DNA from: Steromphala cineraria
Taxonomy: Eukaryota > Mollusca > Gastropoda > Trochida > Trochidae
Assembly: GCA_916613615.1 (NCBI GenBank)
Contig: OU744724.1
Location: 30,153,452-30,217,451 of the forward strand
Direction of reading: 5' to 3'
DNA: 64,000 nucleotides
The position numbers and the translations under genes were made by a program. A model generated the notes under the pieces. That model was not told the DNA's origin. It searched no databases and saw only the letters and a list, made by a program, of their open reading frames with translations. Shown here in pieces: positions 1 through 13,137 of the stretch (position 1 is its first letter; every line of letters begins with the position of its first letter).

Positions 1-3000
1 TTGCAGTGAGCTGAAGTATCTAAACACGAGAAATGTTGCATCATTCCTGCTCTCTCTCATCAAACAAACTGTAACGCATGTAACCAAGCTCTGCGCATGT
101 TGCAAAGGTGCGCACTTGGTGCAGATGTCTCGTGCCTGAGCTGCACAATCTCCCGCACATGCATCTCGATTCACTGCATACCTGGTCCCCTCGCCACAAA
201 ACCCCCTTAAACTGTGGATATCATGAGGGACACTGGTTTGCAGTTACCTGAACTAAGTAATGATTGCCTGCATCTCAGGGGGCTATTTCACATACCTGGA
301 TTTAACTGCACAAAGTTCATACAGGCAGATTATTTATATAAAGATTTAATTACAATCAGTTATTCATAAATTTTACTGTGTTTTGGTTTTCTCTCATGTT
401 TTATTTCCGCTTTTCTTATTTTGTTTTATTTCTCAGTTATTTTCTATTGTTATATTTTTCACTAGCTGACAACTGAAGCCCGATATAAGCCAATTCATGC
501 ACCCATGAGAAGCAAAATAATTCAATTATTGGGTAAACCTCTATACAATGTATAAGATCAATCTATGAAAAGTAATAATTTCCTTTCATGAAGTTGAAAT
601 GGATAACAATCAAAATATGAGTTGTAACCTGCCAAGGTAAGGTACATTCGTTAAAGATTTTTTTAGGTTTTTTTGTGGCTGTAATTATAATGATGATAAA
701 GTTTTTTACTAAGAATTATTGTCTTGCTAATAGTGTTATGTATAAGACAGCATACATAAAAAAATTTGCTGAGAAAACTTTTTGTGAGTTATGATATTCA
801 GGTTATTTTCACATAAGTTAGAGTTAACAGCCTAATGAATGTTTGAAAGATTTCTTGTAAACAATTTATCTTTAGATTTCTTCGGAGAATGATGATCATC
901 ATCACAGAAGAAAGAAACTTCTCCTCTCTTGAAGTATTTGACTTTGATGTCTCTGATAATTCTTATCTTCATATTTCTTCTTGAATAATTCATGAAATGA
1001 AGTATATGATTTAAAAAAATAGAAACAAGACTAAGAGAAAATGTCATACGTTATTCATCTTCAGTTTTCTTATGAAGCATCGAGGCTTGAACAGTCTGAT
1101 ATTTTACCATTTAAAACAAACTTTCTACTTGCTTTGACATTTCGATATCTTTTTGATCTTTACAAATTACAAAAATAGATTTGGTCATTAAAATCTTTAT
1201 AAAATCACATCCCAAAAAATGCTTCATTGAAATATGAGCCTGTACCAAATATATTATCTAAAGTGCATAGCATTTCCTTATTTGGTTTTCCAACAAATTC
1301 CTAATGTTTCCTTTTGTATTTGAATACCATGCATGAGAGTATTAGTTAAATATTCCCATTTGAATAAGTTTCATTCCTCTGAAAAACTTATTACATTCAA
1401 TACATTTTTCAATATTCATATTGTTTCCATGTCAAACATTAATTTTTTATATTCTATACATCTTATGCTAAAATTTTGATGATTTCATATTTTCTTCCCC
1501 ACACATAAAAGTTTTATTTCAAACATTCATGTGACACAAATGCCCATGATTTATCATTCAATGTATCAATTCCTTCTCTGTATACGGTCATACCCTCCAC
1601 TTTCCCTCATCAAATATTGTACGCGCCTCTCCGGGGACAAAAATCGCAGATTGATGCATTGTGGGTAAGCTCTTCATGCATAGGGTCAACAAACGTGTCG
1701 ATAGTTTGAAAAAAGCACGCTGGAATGAATTGCTCTCGCTATTGATTGGCAACAAATGAACCCCATTTTTGTTTGGACAGAATCGGAACATATTTCAGTC
1801 GGCGCCAAGCTTCAAAAGATGTGATCCTGGGATTACAAAATCATTACACTCTCATTTTACTGAACAACGTTCTACATAATTGGTGCTTGAAAAGACAAGT
1901 CTCTCGCTGCCAGTAAAAAGGTTAAGCACAATTTCGTATTTAATAAGCCTCAGGGAGTTGAGCAACGAAATATACTAATTGCTTTTCTTAACTCAGAAGC
2001 TTTGATGTTTGCAATGATTGTGTTAAAAAGTTTTTGAAGTTTTAACTTATTTCTTTCAGAAAGTTAGTTTGCTTCTTAGCCAAAATGCTTAATTTGATAA
2101 AAATAACTTCATCTCTTTTAAGTGATTTGTAATATTGTTTTACCTAAACAATAGCTAATTTAAGTTTCTTATGCTATTTGCCCTGTGCCAAATAATTGTT
2201 TGAAAAACATTTTACATATTTTATTGATAGGTTATTTTTTCAATTCAACATTAAATGAAATTCTTTTTTCAGCAACCCTTTTTACCAATAAATTGTTTCA
2301 AACTGACAATGCCTTTCAAGGACTTACACCCAAGCTCAAAAAGCATCTATGGAAGATTTTACGTAGAGAATCGTTGTTTATTTTTCTTATTACCTAAAGA
2401 TAACAAGACAGTCCCACTAAGAAGATGATGCAGGCGACATTGAACATGACAATGCCACTTCTGTTACCTCTCCTTAAATTCCAAGGGGCTTTTCTTCACC
2501 ATGGTTTCATTTAAAAATTTCAACTGTATCTTGGCATGTGATGCTGTATTTGTTTTCCTTTCCCCTGCCTCGCTGATCCTGCGGCAGTATGGAGCAATGA
2601 CGTGAGCCAGGGTCTAAGCTAACTGGGAATTGCAAACAAAATGCGTGTACATGTTGCAACTTTGTCAAAACTACAAGGCACATAATCTTTGCCTGGCCAC
2701 AACAAACTCTTAAAGTCAAAGTTTCTCCGGGCCACTTTACATCGTGCCAGGATATTGTTGGAGAGACTTGTAGAAGTTTAGGAGTATCGTGTCGTCTGTG
2801 TTTAATGTCATTTATTGCGGATGATCTTTGTTTCACCGTAACCGACAAGTTCAAAATGTCTGTCGGACATTGTCATGTCATGCCAAGATGTCACTGAGTT
2901 CAAACCAGCATTCCACTTAGTAGTATGGAATACTTGTCACTTTTTGAAAGGATATGTGATATATATTGCCGTTAAGTTTGTCATTTATTGACGATAAACG

Positions 3001-3397
3001 TGCAATTTCATAAGATTTTATAAGTGATGCAGCACATAATCTCTGATTCATGATGGTATCCATTTTTATTTGGTGACTCAATACTGAATTATTTTAGATC
3101 TCACATAATTATATTATTTATTGATGAATTTCAAGAAATCCCATCGAAGGATACCGATGTTCATTGCATTTGCTGGAGACATCAGATCTGATGGAGGATT
3201 CATTAAGAGTGTGATCCACATGTATGTGTTGTCTCCATCTGTCTCAGTTCTACACCACAAACAAGACTCATCCTGCTTTCTGTGCCATATGCCTCTGTCT
3301 ATGAATCTGGACCTGATTATTACAATCTGAATGATGGTACTGTAGACAAGGTGTTTACAGTGGATGTGAAACAAAGACCTTGACTTACTCTAATATC
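1..3397. other. No gene visible; AT-rich non-coding DNA
   Basis: All frames are interrupted frequently. A short more balanced block at 1575-1830 (with ATTGTGGGTAA and CTCTCCGGGG) and another at 2520-2890 might be conserved non-coding or promoter sequence. The longest open frames (for example 2507-2854 on the minus strand) have no recognisable motif and start at a non-ATG codon. Confidence 0.6.
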
Positions 3398-3672
3398 AGT
3401 GAATAAGCTGTCATCTGCGGCAATTATCTGGATGATCAGCAGATTTCACCTTATTAACCTTCTCTCTTCTACAGGAAGAAATTGTTGATATATTTTTTCT
3501 TCTTTTTGTGTCTCTTATAACAGCAAATAAGCTGTAGAAGAAGTGATGAACTTTCGTCTGCTGCAATTATCCGGATGATCAGCGGATTTCACTTTATTAA
3601 CCTTCTCTATTCAAAAGGAAGAAATTGTTGATATTATTTTCTTGTGTCTCCTGAACAAAACAATATTAATAA
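3398..3672. repeat. Two-copy direct tandem repeat, about 143 bp unit
   Basis: The words CTGCGGCAATTAT, GGATGATCAGC, TTATTAACCTTCTCT and GGAAGAAATTGTTGATAT of 3410-3490 recur in order at 3555-3635 (CTGCTGCAATTAT and so on), an offset of about 143 bases. The second copy is slightly shorter and carries scattered substitutions, so the duplication is local and not recent. Confidence 0.8.
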
Positions 3673-3954
3673 GCTGGATTTATTTCACCGTTTGGACAGA
3701 AGTGGCATTTACTCAAGAGAAGTTATAACGACTAAGTCATATTCTAGTGAAATGTAATACTTTAGACATGGACAATCTTTTCATGTCTCATGAAACAAAA
3801 GGCTATTCATGAGGGTTGTCAATACCACAGAGATATACTACAAGAGGAACTGTCCCAATGAGAAATCATTCGACCGGAACGGAGTGGTCAATTCGGACAC
3901 AGTAATTTATAGGCTCTAGCGTATCCAGGTGTTATTTTTACCTGAGCTGCGACA

Positions 3955-3964
3955 ATGAGAGCAG
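3955..3964 (+). CDS. Candidate ten-base first coding exon (ATGAGAGCAG)
   Basis: ATG at 3955 has A at -3 (ACAATGA) and is followed after ten bases by the donor GTAGGT, giving Met-Arg-Ala plus one base of the next codon (phase 1). The exon at 5684 needs exactly one base from upstream, and the splice would create a Gly codon, so the joined start would read MRAGRRAQ. The intron would be 1.7 kb. The upstream 150 bases are less AT-rich than the surroundings and could be 5' UTR. An alternative partner is the ATG at 4782 (in the stretch 4770-4795) reading MFAGKRG in the same phase, but it would need a GC donor (GCAAGT). A start exon outside the window is also possible. The assignment rests on phase and splice signals only. 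Confidence 0.25.
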
Positions 3965-5683
3965 GTAGGTTGGATTTATGTGTCACCTGTAATTGGCCTC
4001 GGAGACTATCAAATAATCTCGAATAATGACAGTAAATCAGATTCTTGGCATTTTGGCTTTTTCATACACTTCTATTTTCCTCATTGATCCATAATTACTG
4101 GTTTCAACTTTGTATGAATAGCTACAAGCAGTAAAGTATTGGACGATACTGATGTCAAATCCTTTACATATTGACATGAGTTGTTTAGTGTCATTTTCAT
4201 TGAAAAATATTTGCTATATTTGTTGACAGTGGTTGTTTTATTTTTGAAGTTTGAATATTAAGTTTGAATATTATTTTCAAAATTATGTTTTTTGTATAAA
4301 TATTGATTGTAATTATAAGAATAATGTTATATTGAAAACCTGATATCTTGTATTAACATTGATAATTGGTAGCTATCTTGTTTAGATTCATGAGATAGTG
4401 TTTACTTATTCTAAATTACTATATCAGAAATAAATAGCAGTAACTTTATCAAACAATCAAATATGACATTAAAATTTTTACTGTGATACAATTTAATATC
4501 TCAATAGCTGACGTGCATTGTTCAGACAAATTAAATACATTTTTATTGTCATTTCATATTATTCATAAATAACAAAAAGTGGAATTTCAGAATATTAAAA
4601 GATTCCATTAAACATATATATGTTTGAAACAAAAAATGAGCTGCATGTAATTTTCAAAGACATCATTTATTAATTTTATTTCGATAATCTAATAAATACT
4701 TTTTACTACATATACGGCTCTTAAAGGCCATGTGAGTTGTTTTGATCGTTAAACGACATCACTGTCTGTTGAATGACGATGTTTGCCGGGAAGAGAGGCA
4801 AGTTTAGATAAACGTAATTCATTGATTGTAACCTGGTGTTAGGGTCATGTTGCTTGTCCGCTCTTCATTATAGAACCGTTACACTCTCCGCTGTTGTCCC
4901 CACTTAGGGCTCTCGTACTTTGATATGAGATCAGAATGTCAGTTATTGGATTACTTGCCGTAATTTGTAGACAAATGGAGTAACTTGGCCGATGCATGAC
5001 TCCTTTGTTTGAAGTGAGCCCAAGTCTTTGATTTTTTCTGTGAGCATTTAATATGTCAACTTTATGACGTTCCCTCTCTTGTGTTCACTGTGTTAAAACT
5101 TCATGTCAGCAATTTTTGTTCCCTGCAAATATACTTGGATATTTTCTGATCAATTCTTATGAATATGCAGGATGCATTTCTTCCATATTGAAATATTTGG
5201 CTTTATATGATATTATTTTAAATCGATATTTAATTTGTTTTAATAAAGTTTGACGAAATTTAAAATTATGATATTCAAGCATTCTAACCTATAGAATTTG
5301 GTTGATTTTATTGCAGCTCAAGAATGCCTCAAGTATACTTTATTTCTTCTTAATACTAATTTTACGTAATGTTGTCTTTAGCCTTAGCTATTTTGCAATA
5401 AAATATTATTGTTGTATAAGGAAATCCTAACTTGCAAGGTTGTTTCATTTTTGATCTTATAACAAAGCACATTAAGAACAGAACTCATTTATATTATTAC
5501 TAAATAACTTTTGACGATTGTATCAAATTAATTCCCAGTGTGGTCATAACTCAGATTACAGATCAAAGAAGGGGGGCTTCATTATCTCTAAAATAATGAA
5601 TAAAATTATACAACTGAGATAACTTGGAGTTACAAATCATCATCAAAATGAGAAAATAAAGATTAACTTTTCTACCTCTGCAG
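3965..5683. other. Non-coding stretch, possible intron between 3955 and 5684 candidates
   Basis: Strongly AT-rich with no open frame of note. A more balanced block at 4735-4960 contains an alternative short start ATG TTT GCC GGG AAG AGA followed by GGCAAGT, a possible GC-type donor. Short tandem AGTTTGAATATT words occur at 4249-4275. Confidence 0.4.
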
Positions 5684-5754
5684 GACGAAGAGCTCAGATA
5701 AGACGGAGCCGTGAAACAGCGGCCGCTGCAGCTGCTCAAAATAGAACCAACATG
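5684..5754 (+). CDS. Internal or second coding exon, basic and alanine-rich; gene family not certain
   Basis: A pyrimidine-rich tract and CTCTGCAG precede the exon and ATG|GTGAGT ends it, so both splice sites are close to consensus. The open frame starts with two bases completing a split codon, then 23 codons: Arg-Arg-Ala-Gln-Ile-Arg-Arg-Ser, a run of six alanines, and the end AQNRTNM. The other two frames carry stops. It is strikingly GC-rich and in-frame in an AT-rich neighbourhood. It ends in phase 0 after Met, the same as the exon at 49378-49485, suggesting both join the same downstream exon outside the window. NFI transcription-factor genes have short divergent first exons spliced in phase 0 onto the DNA-binding-domain exon beginning DEFHPF, so NFI is a possible identity. 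No domain is visible here and the product is not recognised with confidence. Confidence 0.6.
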
Positions 5755-7835
5755 GTGAGTAGTCTTATGTTGAAATTAATTTATTTTGACCTTTTTTTAA
5801 TTAAATGTGATGTTGAAGGTGTTTGATTGCTTGAGTGATTCTTATTTTCAGATAACTTTTGAGAAGAATTTACTTACAAACTTTTTTTCCAGATAAACAT
5901 GATAAAATCACACAAAGTACACTTGAAACCATTTGAAGGATTTTTCTTGTTTTTGTCATGTCCATTCTTTCAGTTTTTATTTTCTTTACTAAATTCATTT
6001 GTCAACAGTTATTCATAAAATATTTGTCATAGCTGACCTATAACAAATGGCCTATAGACCAAGACCAAATGAAGAAACATTCCACAAGGTTCAATATCTC
6101 TACGTTTCCTTTGTGAGGGTATTGTGGAGGGAAAAGGCTTTAGTCTACCCTGGCAACTATCTGCTGATAATGAGGACTTAGTCTACATGTGTACTGTTAC
6201 CTATATAGCGTATATAGTACCCTCTGTGGAGACATCATTCAAATCCACCCCATATTTAACATAATTAATGTAAATATATAGTCATATTTGAAGACTTTCT
6301 TATATATCTTAAATTTTATAATAAAAATGTTTGACATAGGTATCTAATATCACAGTGTCTTTCTTAATATTTTATTCGGTTTTGATAAGCTACAAAATAT
6401 CTAATATGCTGATTGAAGTTCATATCTCATTACTGGACTTGCAAATATATCCATTTATGCATAATATCTCTAAAATGTTTGATTTTATGGAAAAATCAAT
6501 AAAAACATTTCAAATACTTTTAATTTTCGAAATTATGCATCCAATTAATGTACCTATTAGTTACAATACCTAATAAACACTATCTAATCGAATATATCTT
6601 CCTGTCAGCTTATGACAAGGTTCAAAATTACTTTTGGCGAATTTGCGCGCGCCACTCGAGCCACATTGTCCTGTTTTCAATCGAAATCCCGACTTTGAAT
6701 GGCTGCATTTTCATTCTAATGTACTGATTGACCTTTAACTTGTTATTTTCAGTAACAGATAGTGGTTCCCGATGTAAAAACATCGATTTCAAAATTGGAC
6801 ATAATTATATGATCCTATCAACAGAGTCTGTGTCTCTTTAATGCTCACTTGGAGTAGAGATGTTTATACACTTTACTTTGTCTTTAGTATTCATATATTC
6901 TGTGTAAAGTAGTTTAAACTAAATATGTATAGAAACTGAAAATAACTATAAATGAAGGAGCATATAAGATTTTTTTAAGAACTCTTTATCAAAATTTGTT
7001 ATTAAAGTCTTTTTATAGTTTTCATCATCAGAGGAAGTAAGAAATGTTAAATTCCTGAAAATATTTCATATTTCATAAATGTACAGCTCAAGAAAATTGA
7101 AAATGTTTTGTAGTTTGTAGGTGACTCATATGTCTAAGTAACTAGGAATTTATGACATCAAGATGAGTTATCATTTGTAGATTCTCCTACATGATTTGAT
7201 GCTATGATTTTAGTTTTGATATGAAAAATATGTTATCTCAACTGACATCTTAAAGCTGATAGAGAAAATAATCTTTTTATATAAAGTTTTATTTTTGTAA
7301 TATTGATTGATGCTAGCGTAAGAAGGCGATGAAGATTACGTTTCTGAAATGAATATGTAACTAAATCCCTGTCCATATCCCTCATGATCTTTTATAAGAT
7401 GTCTTGTCAAGAAATGTCTTGATTCTTTCATGTTGGGCATTAAAAACAAGAGAGAAGAGAAAAGTAATGAAATGGTTGTCTAAAAGGGTTTACCTATCTC
7501 TGTTTATCATAACTGGATTCAACTTGCCATAACTTTCTGTATATTCTGTTCAACATACTTAAAAAAAAACCACGATGTTAAAGCGATGTGACATTTATCA
7601 GCTGAATACATTTTTCCTACCTGAAAATAAATGCATTTGTCATCTCATTTGCAATCTTATTGAATTTGAGGATATTTGAGTCAAATAAATGCAAATAGAT
7701 GATGTTAGTTATGACAATAAATGAAGCCATATGTAAAGTCTGTCAGATATTTCTATTTAGTTATATTGAAAAGGAATAATATAGGTTAATTATTCAAGAG
7801 TCACTTTCCTAAAAATAACATGACAAAAACACACA
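5755..7835. other. No gene visible; start of a very long putative intron
   Basis: Begins with the GTGAGT donor of the 5684-5754 exon. The remainder is AT-rich with stops in every frame and no repeat that I can define. Confidence 0.5.
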
Positions 7836-8200
7836 AAAGCATGGAAGCATTTGATAGTTGTGAAGTCTTTTTTAGTAAAGTTCAATACAGGCATCCATCT
7901 TGTCTACCAAGATTGTTGTAATAATTATTTTACCTCAACATTACCTAATGATGTAAATTCAAATGTAACTAAGATAAACTTTTTCCTGAGATTCCTATTT
8001 CTCCTTAAGAACTATGATTCAGAAACAGAAACTTTCAGCTTTGACCACCCACAACCATTTTTACCTAATCACCAGTGATAGATTGGAAGCATTTGATAAT
8101 TGTGAAGCATTTTTTCAAGTATAGAAACAGACATCCACCAATTTTCCAATGGTAGATGTTACATTGTCAACATCTTCAAGCTTTGAGACAATAATATTAC
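7836..8200. repeat. Degenerate two-copy direct repeat, about 240 bp offset
   Basis: GGAAGCATTTGATAGTTGTG at 7844 recurs as GGAAGCATTTGATAATTGTG at 8085, followed in both by GAAG-TTTTTT-AGTA, ACAG-CATCCA and an ATTACCT motif. Identity falls off along the unit, so this is an old local duplication. Confidence 0.6.
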
Positions 8201-8408
8201 CTACAGTACAAATCAGCAATACAAGTTTATCCACCAAATCAAGTGTAAAGGTTTGATTTTGTCTGGTTCTAATTATATACATATTTTATTACAAGACTCT
8301 GTGGTGATAAAATTGATTTATTTTGTATCGATTACAGCATATCTCAAGCTTGAGATTTTGGATGTAGCAATTGGTCAATGGAATCCAGCGTTATCAAAAC
8401 GTTATATG

Positions 8409-8435
8409 ACCGCAGTCACTCAAGTGACCTGCGGT
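8409..8435. other. Short inverted repeat (hairpin or cruciform)
   Basis: ACCGCAG-TCACT is followed after CA by AGTGA-C-CTGCGGT, a 12-bp stem with one bulged C and a tiny loop. It lies at the start of a more balanced block (8340-8680), which also holds GGAGTGC at 8526 and its complement GCACTCC near 8566. The block may be a conserved non-coding element. There is no evidence of transcription. Confidence 0.45.
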
Positions 8436-8792
8436 TTATTTTCCTTTAATGACAGCATAGCAGAGAGGATTAAAGCTTGTTTTATGAGCTGATACAGTTG
8501 TAGCATTGAGGCTGACAGTCCCCTGGAGTGCGCTTTTGTGCGGATTTGCGGCGACTCAATAGAAGCACTCCAACCTTGGAAGGGGTAGTGTGTGTAAACC
8601 ATAGCGACTTGACTCCTGTCACTCAGTGCCAAGACCCGCTCATTATCACAACGTCCAGCGGAATTCTGCTATCAGAGCCTGTCATGATATTGTTGCAGAC
8701 TAATTAGGCTTTTTGTACAGGTATAGAAGAACTCTGTGGTGTCAAATTAGTTGAACAAAAAGATAATCATTTGCAAATTGCCCCTTCAGGAT

Positions 8793-9243
8793 AAGCATGA
8801 GCCTGGTATTCTTCTATGTTTAAGTCTAGGAAAGGGTTGTATCCGGCACTTTTGTAGTAATCAGGTTGGCATGATTTGTGTTTGGGGATTTTTTTAGCGA
8901 TACAATGTTGATAAGCATTATTTGAGAATGAATGTCATAATCTTGATCAATAATGGCCATTATTTCATGTGTTATTGCACAACAAGAACCACATTAATTA
9001 GCTAATTAATTAAGAAGCATGAGCCTGGTATTCGTCTATGTTCAAGTCTAAGAAATTGTTATCTGAAAATTATGCATGTACCAGTAGTATATTGGGTATG
9101 ATTTGTGTTAGGGGATTTGTTTTGGTTATACAGATGTGACATAAGCATTATTGAAAAAAATAATATCACAAATTTGATATAAATAATGGCCATTGTTGGA
9201 TCTTTTTTCTGTACAACAAGAACCACATTAATTAGCTACTGAT
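8793..9243. repeat. Two-copy direct tandem repeat, about 222 bp unit
   Basis: The unit starts AAGCATGAGCCTGGTATTC at 8793 and again at 9015, and both copies end in CAACAAGAACCACATTAATT followed by AGCTA. Internal words (ATGATTTGTGTT, GGGGATTT, ATAAGCATTATT, AATAATGGCCATT) keep their order. Ends are better conserved than middles. Confidence 0.85.
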
Positions 9244-12200
9244 TTAATGAATGACCATATTGATGGAAAAGATTGCTGATAACACAGGGCAAAAGTTTAA
9301 ACTGGAATATTCGGTATTGGTTTTTCTATTATAAGAAGAAAAATACTCATTAGTAATGCACCCTTGACAGTTTAACCCCAAATCTATTCCTAAGCATCTG
9401 TATTTGTGTGTTAAAGGGAGTCTCCAGATAGAGTTGATTGATAAGCTGTTTTGTTATGGCAGGCAGTTACCTCCCCAGCTGAGAGCTGGTAACTCTTCAC
9501 TGTGGAGGATGAAAAGTGTATGTTATCAGTGGTTATCAAATGGCCCTTTGTGTAACACCTTTCTGGCCTCTCTAAGTCAATTAGCAAATGTGAAAGTTAA
9601 CAAGAGTAACACAGAATGCTCTTTTGTATAAGTTTTTAGCGCAGTAAGTGACCACCCATGTTTCGTTAGTTCCAGCTCGCAGGTTTCACCGAAATGCATA
9701 ACCACAGATTGTTGCTGGCTTTCTCCCTGCAATAAAAGTACCAGCGATGATATAAGTGAAATACTCTGAAAGCAGCACTATACCTCAAATCACCTCACCT
9801 CTGATGAACTTCACTCACCTGGTGGTAAATGCACTTTGGCACCTGTTCGTACTTTTACCTTAAATAGTTGACAGATGTAAATGAGACATGCAAGGTATTT
9901 GCAATTAAGTCTTCTCTAATTGGATTTTAAAGTTTTTAATAAACGTTTACTTATTTCAGATGGAAACAAGTACATAGTGACAGATTGCTATTTACACAGT
10001 GTGGTTCAGTCCTACATCAGTTTGGTGAGAGATTGCTGCCACACTTAGTCTCACCACAGAACACTTCATATGGTCTTGTTGCATCAACAGAATTCAAATT
10101 TGCAATTACAAGTTTCAGGCTGAGTAAATATTAACTCAAAATAACTGGATACTTTTGAGATTTACATGGTATTAAACGCTTTTGTCTTGTTTTGAGCAAT
10201 TGTAATGTTTGAAATTATCATGTAATTTTATCGTATGATAACCACTACTGGTACAAAAAGATATATCATGATCCAATCCAAATCATTTTTGTGCTTTTTG
10301 GTTGCAAAGATTTAAACTCTTTCATTGTTTTTACTAATTGTAATTTGAAACTTCTTTATATGTCCACCAACTTGAAATATTAAAGTTGGAATAATCTAGA
10401 TGAGGAAAAAATGGTTTTAAGTTTGCCTTGAAGGGAATTCAGAGAAAGTTGATCGATTTGAAACACAAAACACGATATAAAAAGCCTTATCATGGATGGT
10501 TTTGAAAGCTTGCCTCAAAGTGAGGGATGAACACTCATACCTCTACAGAACAAGACAGGATTCACACTTTTCAAGGTCTTTCTGTATTTTGGTGCATCCT
10601 TTTTCATTCGTTGATAATTTGTTTAGAGTTTGACAACACTTTGAAAAGTCCTTTCAAAATCTCTTCAACGTTATTTTCATCTTTTCGCTCAAGGTTGGTG
10701 CTTAAATTTAAGTGTCCTCCGGAGAGTGATTAGGTCCTTGTCGCTAATTGTTTGCTTTTTAATTACACCAATTAGTCAAGCCCAAGGCTGGTTTACACAA
10801 ACTGGAAGAAATAAACGCCCTTTGTTGATGCTAACACAGACCCTATCGGAGGTCAGGCTTTAGCCCCACTGACCATAAATTTGTGTTCGGACAATTCCCA
10901 GTCTCGTAAAAATGGTGTATGTGTTTGTTGTGGCTGTGTGATTGTTAGTCCAGCTCAGAGGTTACAGACTCTGGAGTAAGGATTGGGCAGAGTCAAGCTT
11001 GTCTGGATTAGTTGTCTTTGACCATTGTTGAATAAACATCCATGTCTGACTTTTGACAAATCATCAAAATCTTTGAACATTGATTATCAGGGAAAGCAAA
11101 TATCTTTATTAAAATCATCTGTATTTGACAATATTTGGAAAATTATTAGAAGGAATTGCTTGAAACTTGTTCTTATATACCAAGCTATCTGAAAAATCTA
11201 TTTAGAAATAAGAACTGACTGTATATTTTCCATTGAGAATTAAGAAATTCTTAGAGAGACCTTATTGAATTTGGTAGTTACAGATTAATGATACAAATAA
11301 TTAAAAGATAATTAGAATGAATATTCAACTGCTTTTACCCATAAAGAAATAAAAACAAACCGCTAGTTGGATAATGATAGAGACATCTGATATGACAGTA
11401 GAGGTCCCTTCCAAAGTCCTTCAACAAGGTGCCATCCCCATAATGGTTTGGAGGACTACAACTGTCCTGCTGGGATGATGTTCTCTATTTCATCATCATT
11501 CTTTTGAAATATATTATTTGTGAAGAAATGTCATTGCATTTATCTGTTGGAGATTATTGAATCAATGTATGACTCCAAATCTGCAGTAGGTTTTTAATCA
11601 CTCTTTGAGTCTAAAGAAATTATTTGCAAAATTTGAAATCTTGACGATGAGCAACACCCAATACACAATGATGATACAGAAACTTGCTTCCATGATGGTG
11701 GTCTTTATTTTCACCCAATCTCGAAATATCACCTTGTTTACAATCTTCTTTTGATTCCAAACTTCTGAAAATGCCACTTAAGAATGTCTTTACAATCATC
11801 ACCAAGGGAAAGAAAACGTATATAATCTCGGTGATATTATTGCATGATATAGGATGTTCATTTGGATCCCATCAAATCCAAGCGCTGCATTTATGCACCT
11901 TCCCTTGCCGATGATGTTCCCTTTCAGTCGTCAATGTATCCCATGATTCCACTCTTGATTTTGCATTGTAAAAATGTAATTAGAGCATTGCGTGAAGGCT
12001 CCTGAAATTGCAAGTTTCGGGCTCTATGGAATTTATTCATCAGATTTGTTTACTCACGAAAAAGGTTTAGCAGTTTTCAATTTAACACTTTGAATTAAAC
12101 ACAAACCAATTCAACTGGTTCAGCTGAATCTTTCAGGGAATCTCTGAAATGCAATTTAATAGTGATTAGTTCACTTGAGTGATATCATTCACTGAACATT

Positions 12201-12347
12201 TTGAAGTTTGGATGTGGCTTTTATCAATTATTGATTTTAAAAATGTCAATTATCATATATCTCAAAACAAAGAACTCTCTCATTTTTTTTTAGATTATCT
12301 AACAATTAAGTGTCTTATGTAATTCAATAACGATTTGTTTACATGCA
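9244..12347. other. No gene visible; AT-rich non-coding DNA
   Basis: Slightly more balanced blocks lie at 9395-9850 and 10760-11000. No splice-flanked open frame or defined repeat was found. Confidence 0.5.
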
Positions 12348-12456
12348 TTCATCATGAGGAAAATATCTTAGAATCCATAATTTCTCAATAAACATGTCAG
12401 AAAACACTAAAGTATAAGTCATGTTGAACCCAAGTATAAAAGGGCTCTCCAATATA

Positions 12457-13137
12457 TTTTTCTTACCCAAGCGGGCAAGGATATGCCGGGTATTAAAGTT
12501 TGCATAATGGTCATGGGAATTACAGTTTTTCTAAAAATAACTCGCATTTTGATTGGTTGACGGAACTTTTTTGCATCCATTCATGATTCGACTGGATCTT
12601 CTATTTCAGTTGAGAGTTATAGATGAAAATCTTATACTTAAATTGCGAAAGTCACATATTACTACAACATTTTTAATGGGAAAATAAGACCTTCTGATGT
12701 TTTCTTTGCCTTGAATACAAGTTTAAATCTTCAAGGCGGCGCTTGGTGGGAGAGTCGCCGGCGGAACTGTCGTTACGTCATAGCTCTATGACGTCATTAA
12801 ACATGACGTCAAACAGTGACGTCATACATTCCTCTCTAGGCTTGTCAACGAAAGCTAACGACGTCTTACTTTTTCTTTTCGGTTGTGCGCGGTCAATAAA
12901 AGTTTTTTTTATGCTATGAGACAATATTTTGTTTATATAATGTGACATCAATATAATAAACTATTTCAAATAAGATCGTGAGTTGCGAACTACTTAGAGC
13001 CGCCCATCCTGAAGTAGTGAGCAAAATTATGAATGGCGTATGAGTACAATTTGTACTTTACCGGCAGAGCTTAGTTTTTTTAATGTTTCTCATTTTCCCC
13101 CGTTTTTGCGCATCAAAATATTCTTGGGTAAGAAAAA
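12457..13137. mobile_element. Inner element with exact 15-bp terminal inverted repeats
   Basis: TTTTTCTTACCCAAG at 12457-12471 has its exact complement CTTGGGTAAGAAAAA at 13123-13137. The interior is more GC-rich than its surroundings and includes the CRE array and GGCGGCG and GCCGGCGG words. No clear target-site duplication is visible. A non-autonomous DNA transposon is the best guess. Confidence 0.5.
12773..12824. promoter_or_regulatory. Array of CRE (TGACGTCA) sites
   Basis: Three perfect palindromic cAMP-response elements (12789-12796, 12804-12811, 12817-12824) and one variant TTACGTCA (12773-12780) lie within 52 bases, with a further ACGACGTC at 12855. TGACGTCA is the established binding site of CREB/ATF family bZIP factors. 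Spacing of 13 to 16 bases puts sites near one helical turn apart. The array lies within the inverted-repeat element, so it may be the element's own promoter or enhancer. Activity is inferred. Confidence 0.6.

Noticed and set aside
2507..2854. 115-codon open frame on the minus strand
   Set aside because: Starts on a non-ATG codon, shows no motif, family resemblance or splice context, and one such frame is expected by chance in 64 kb.
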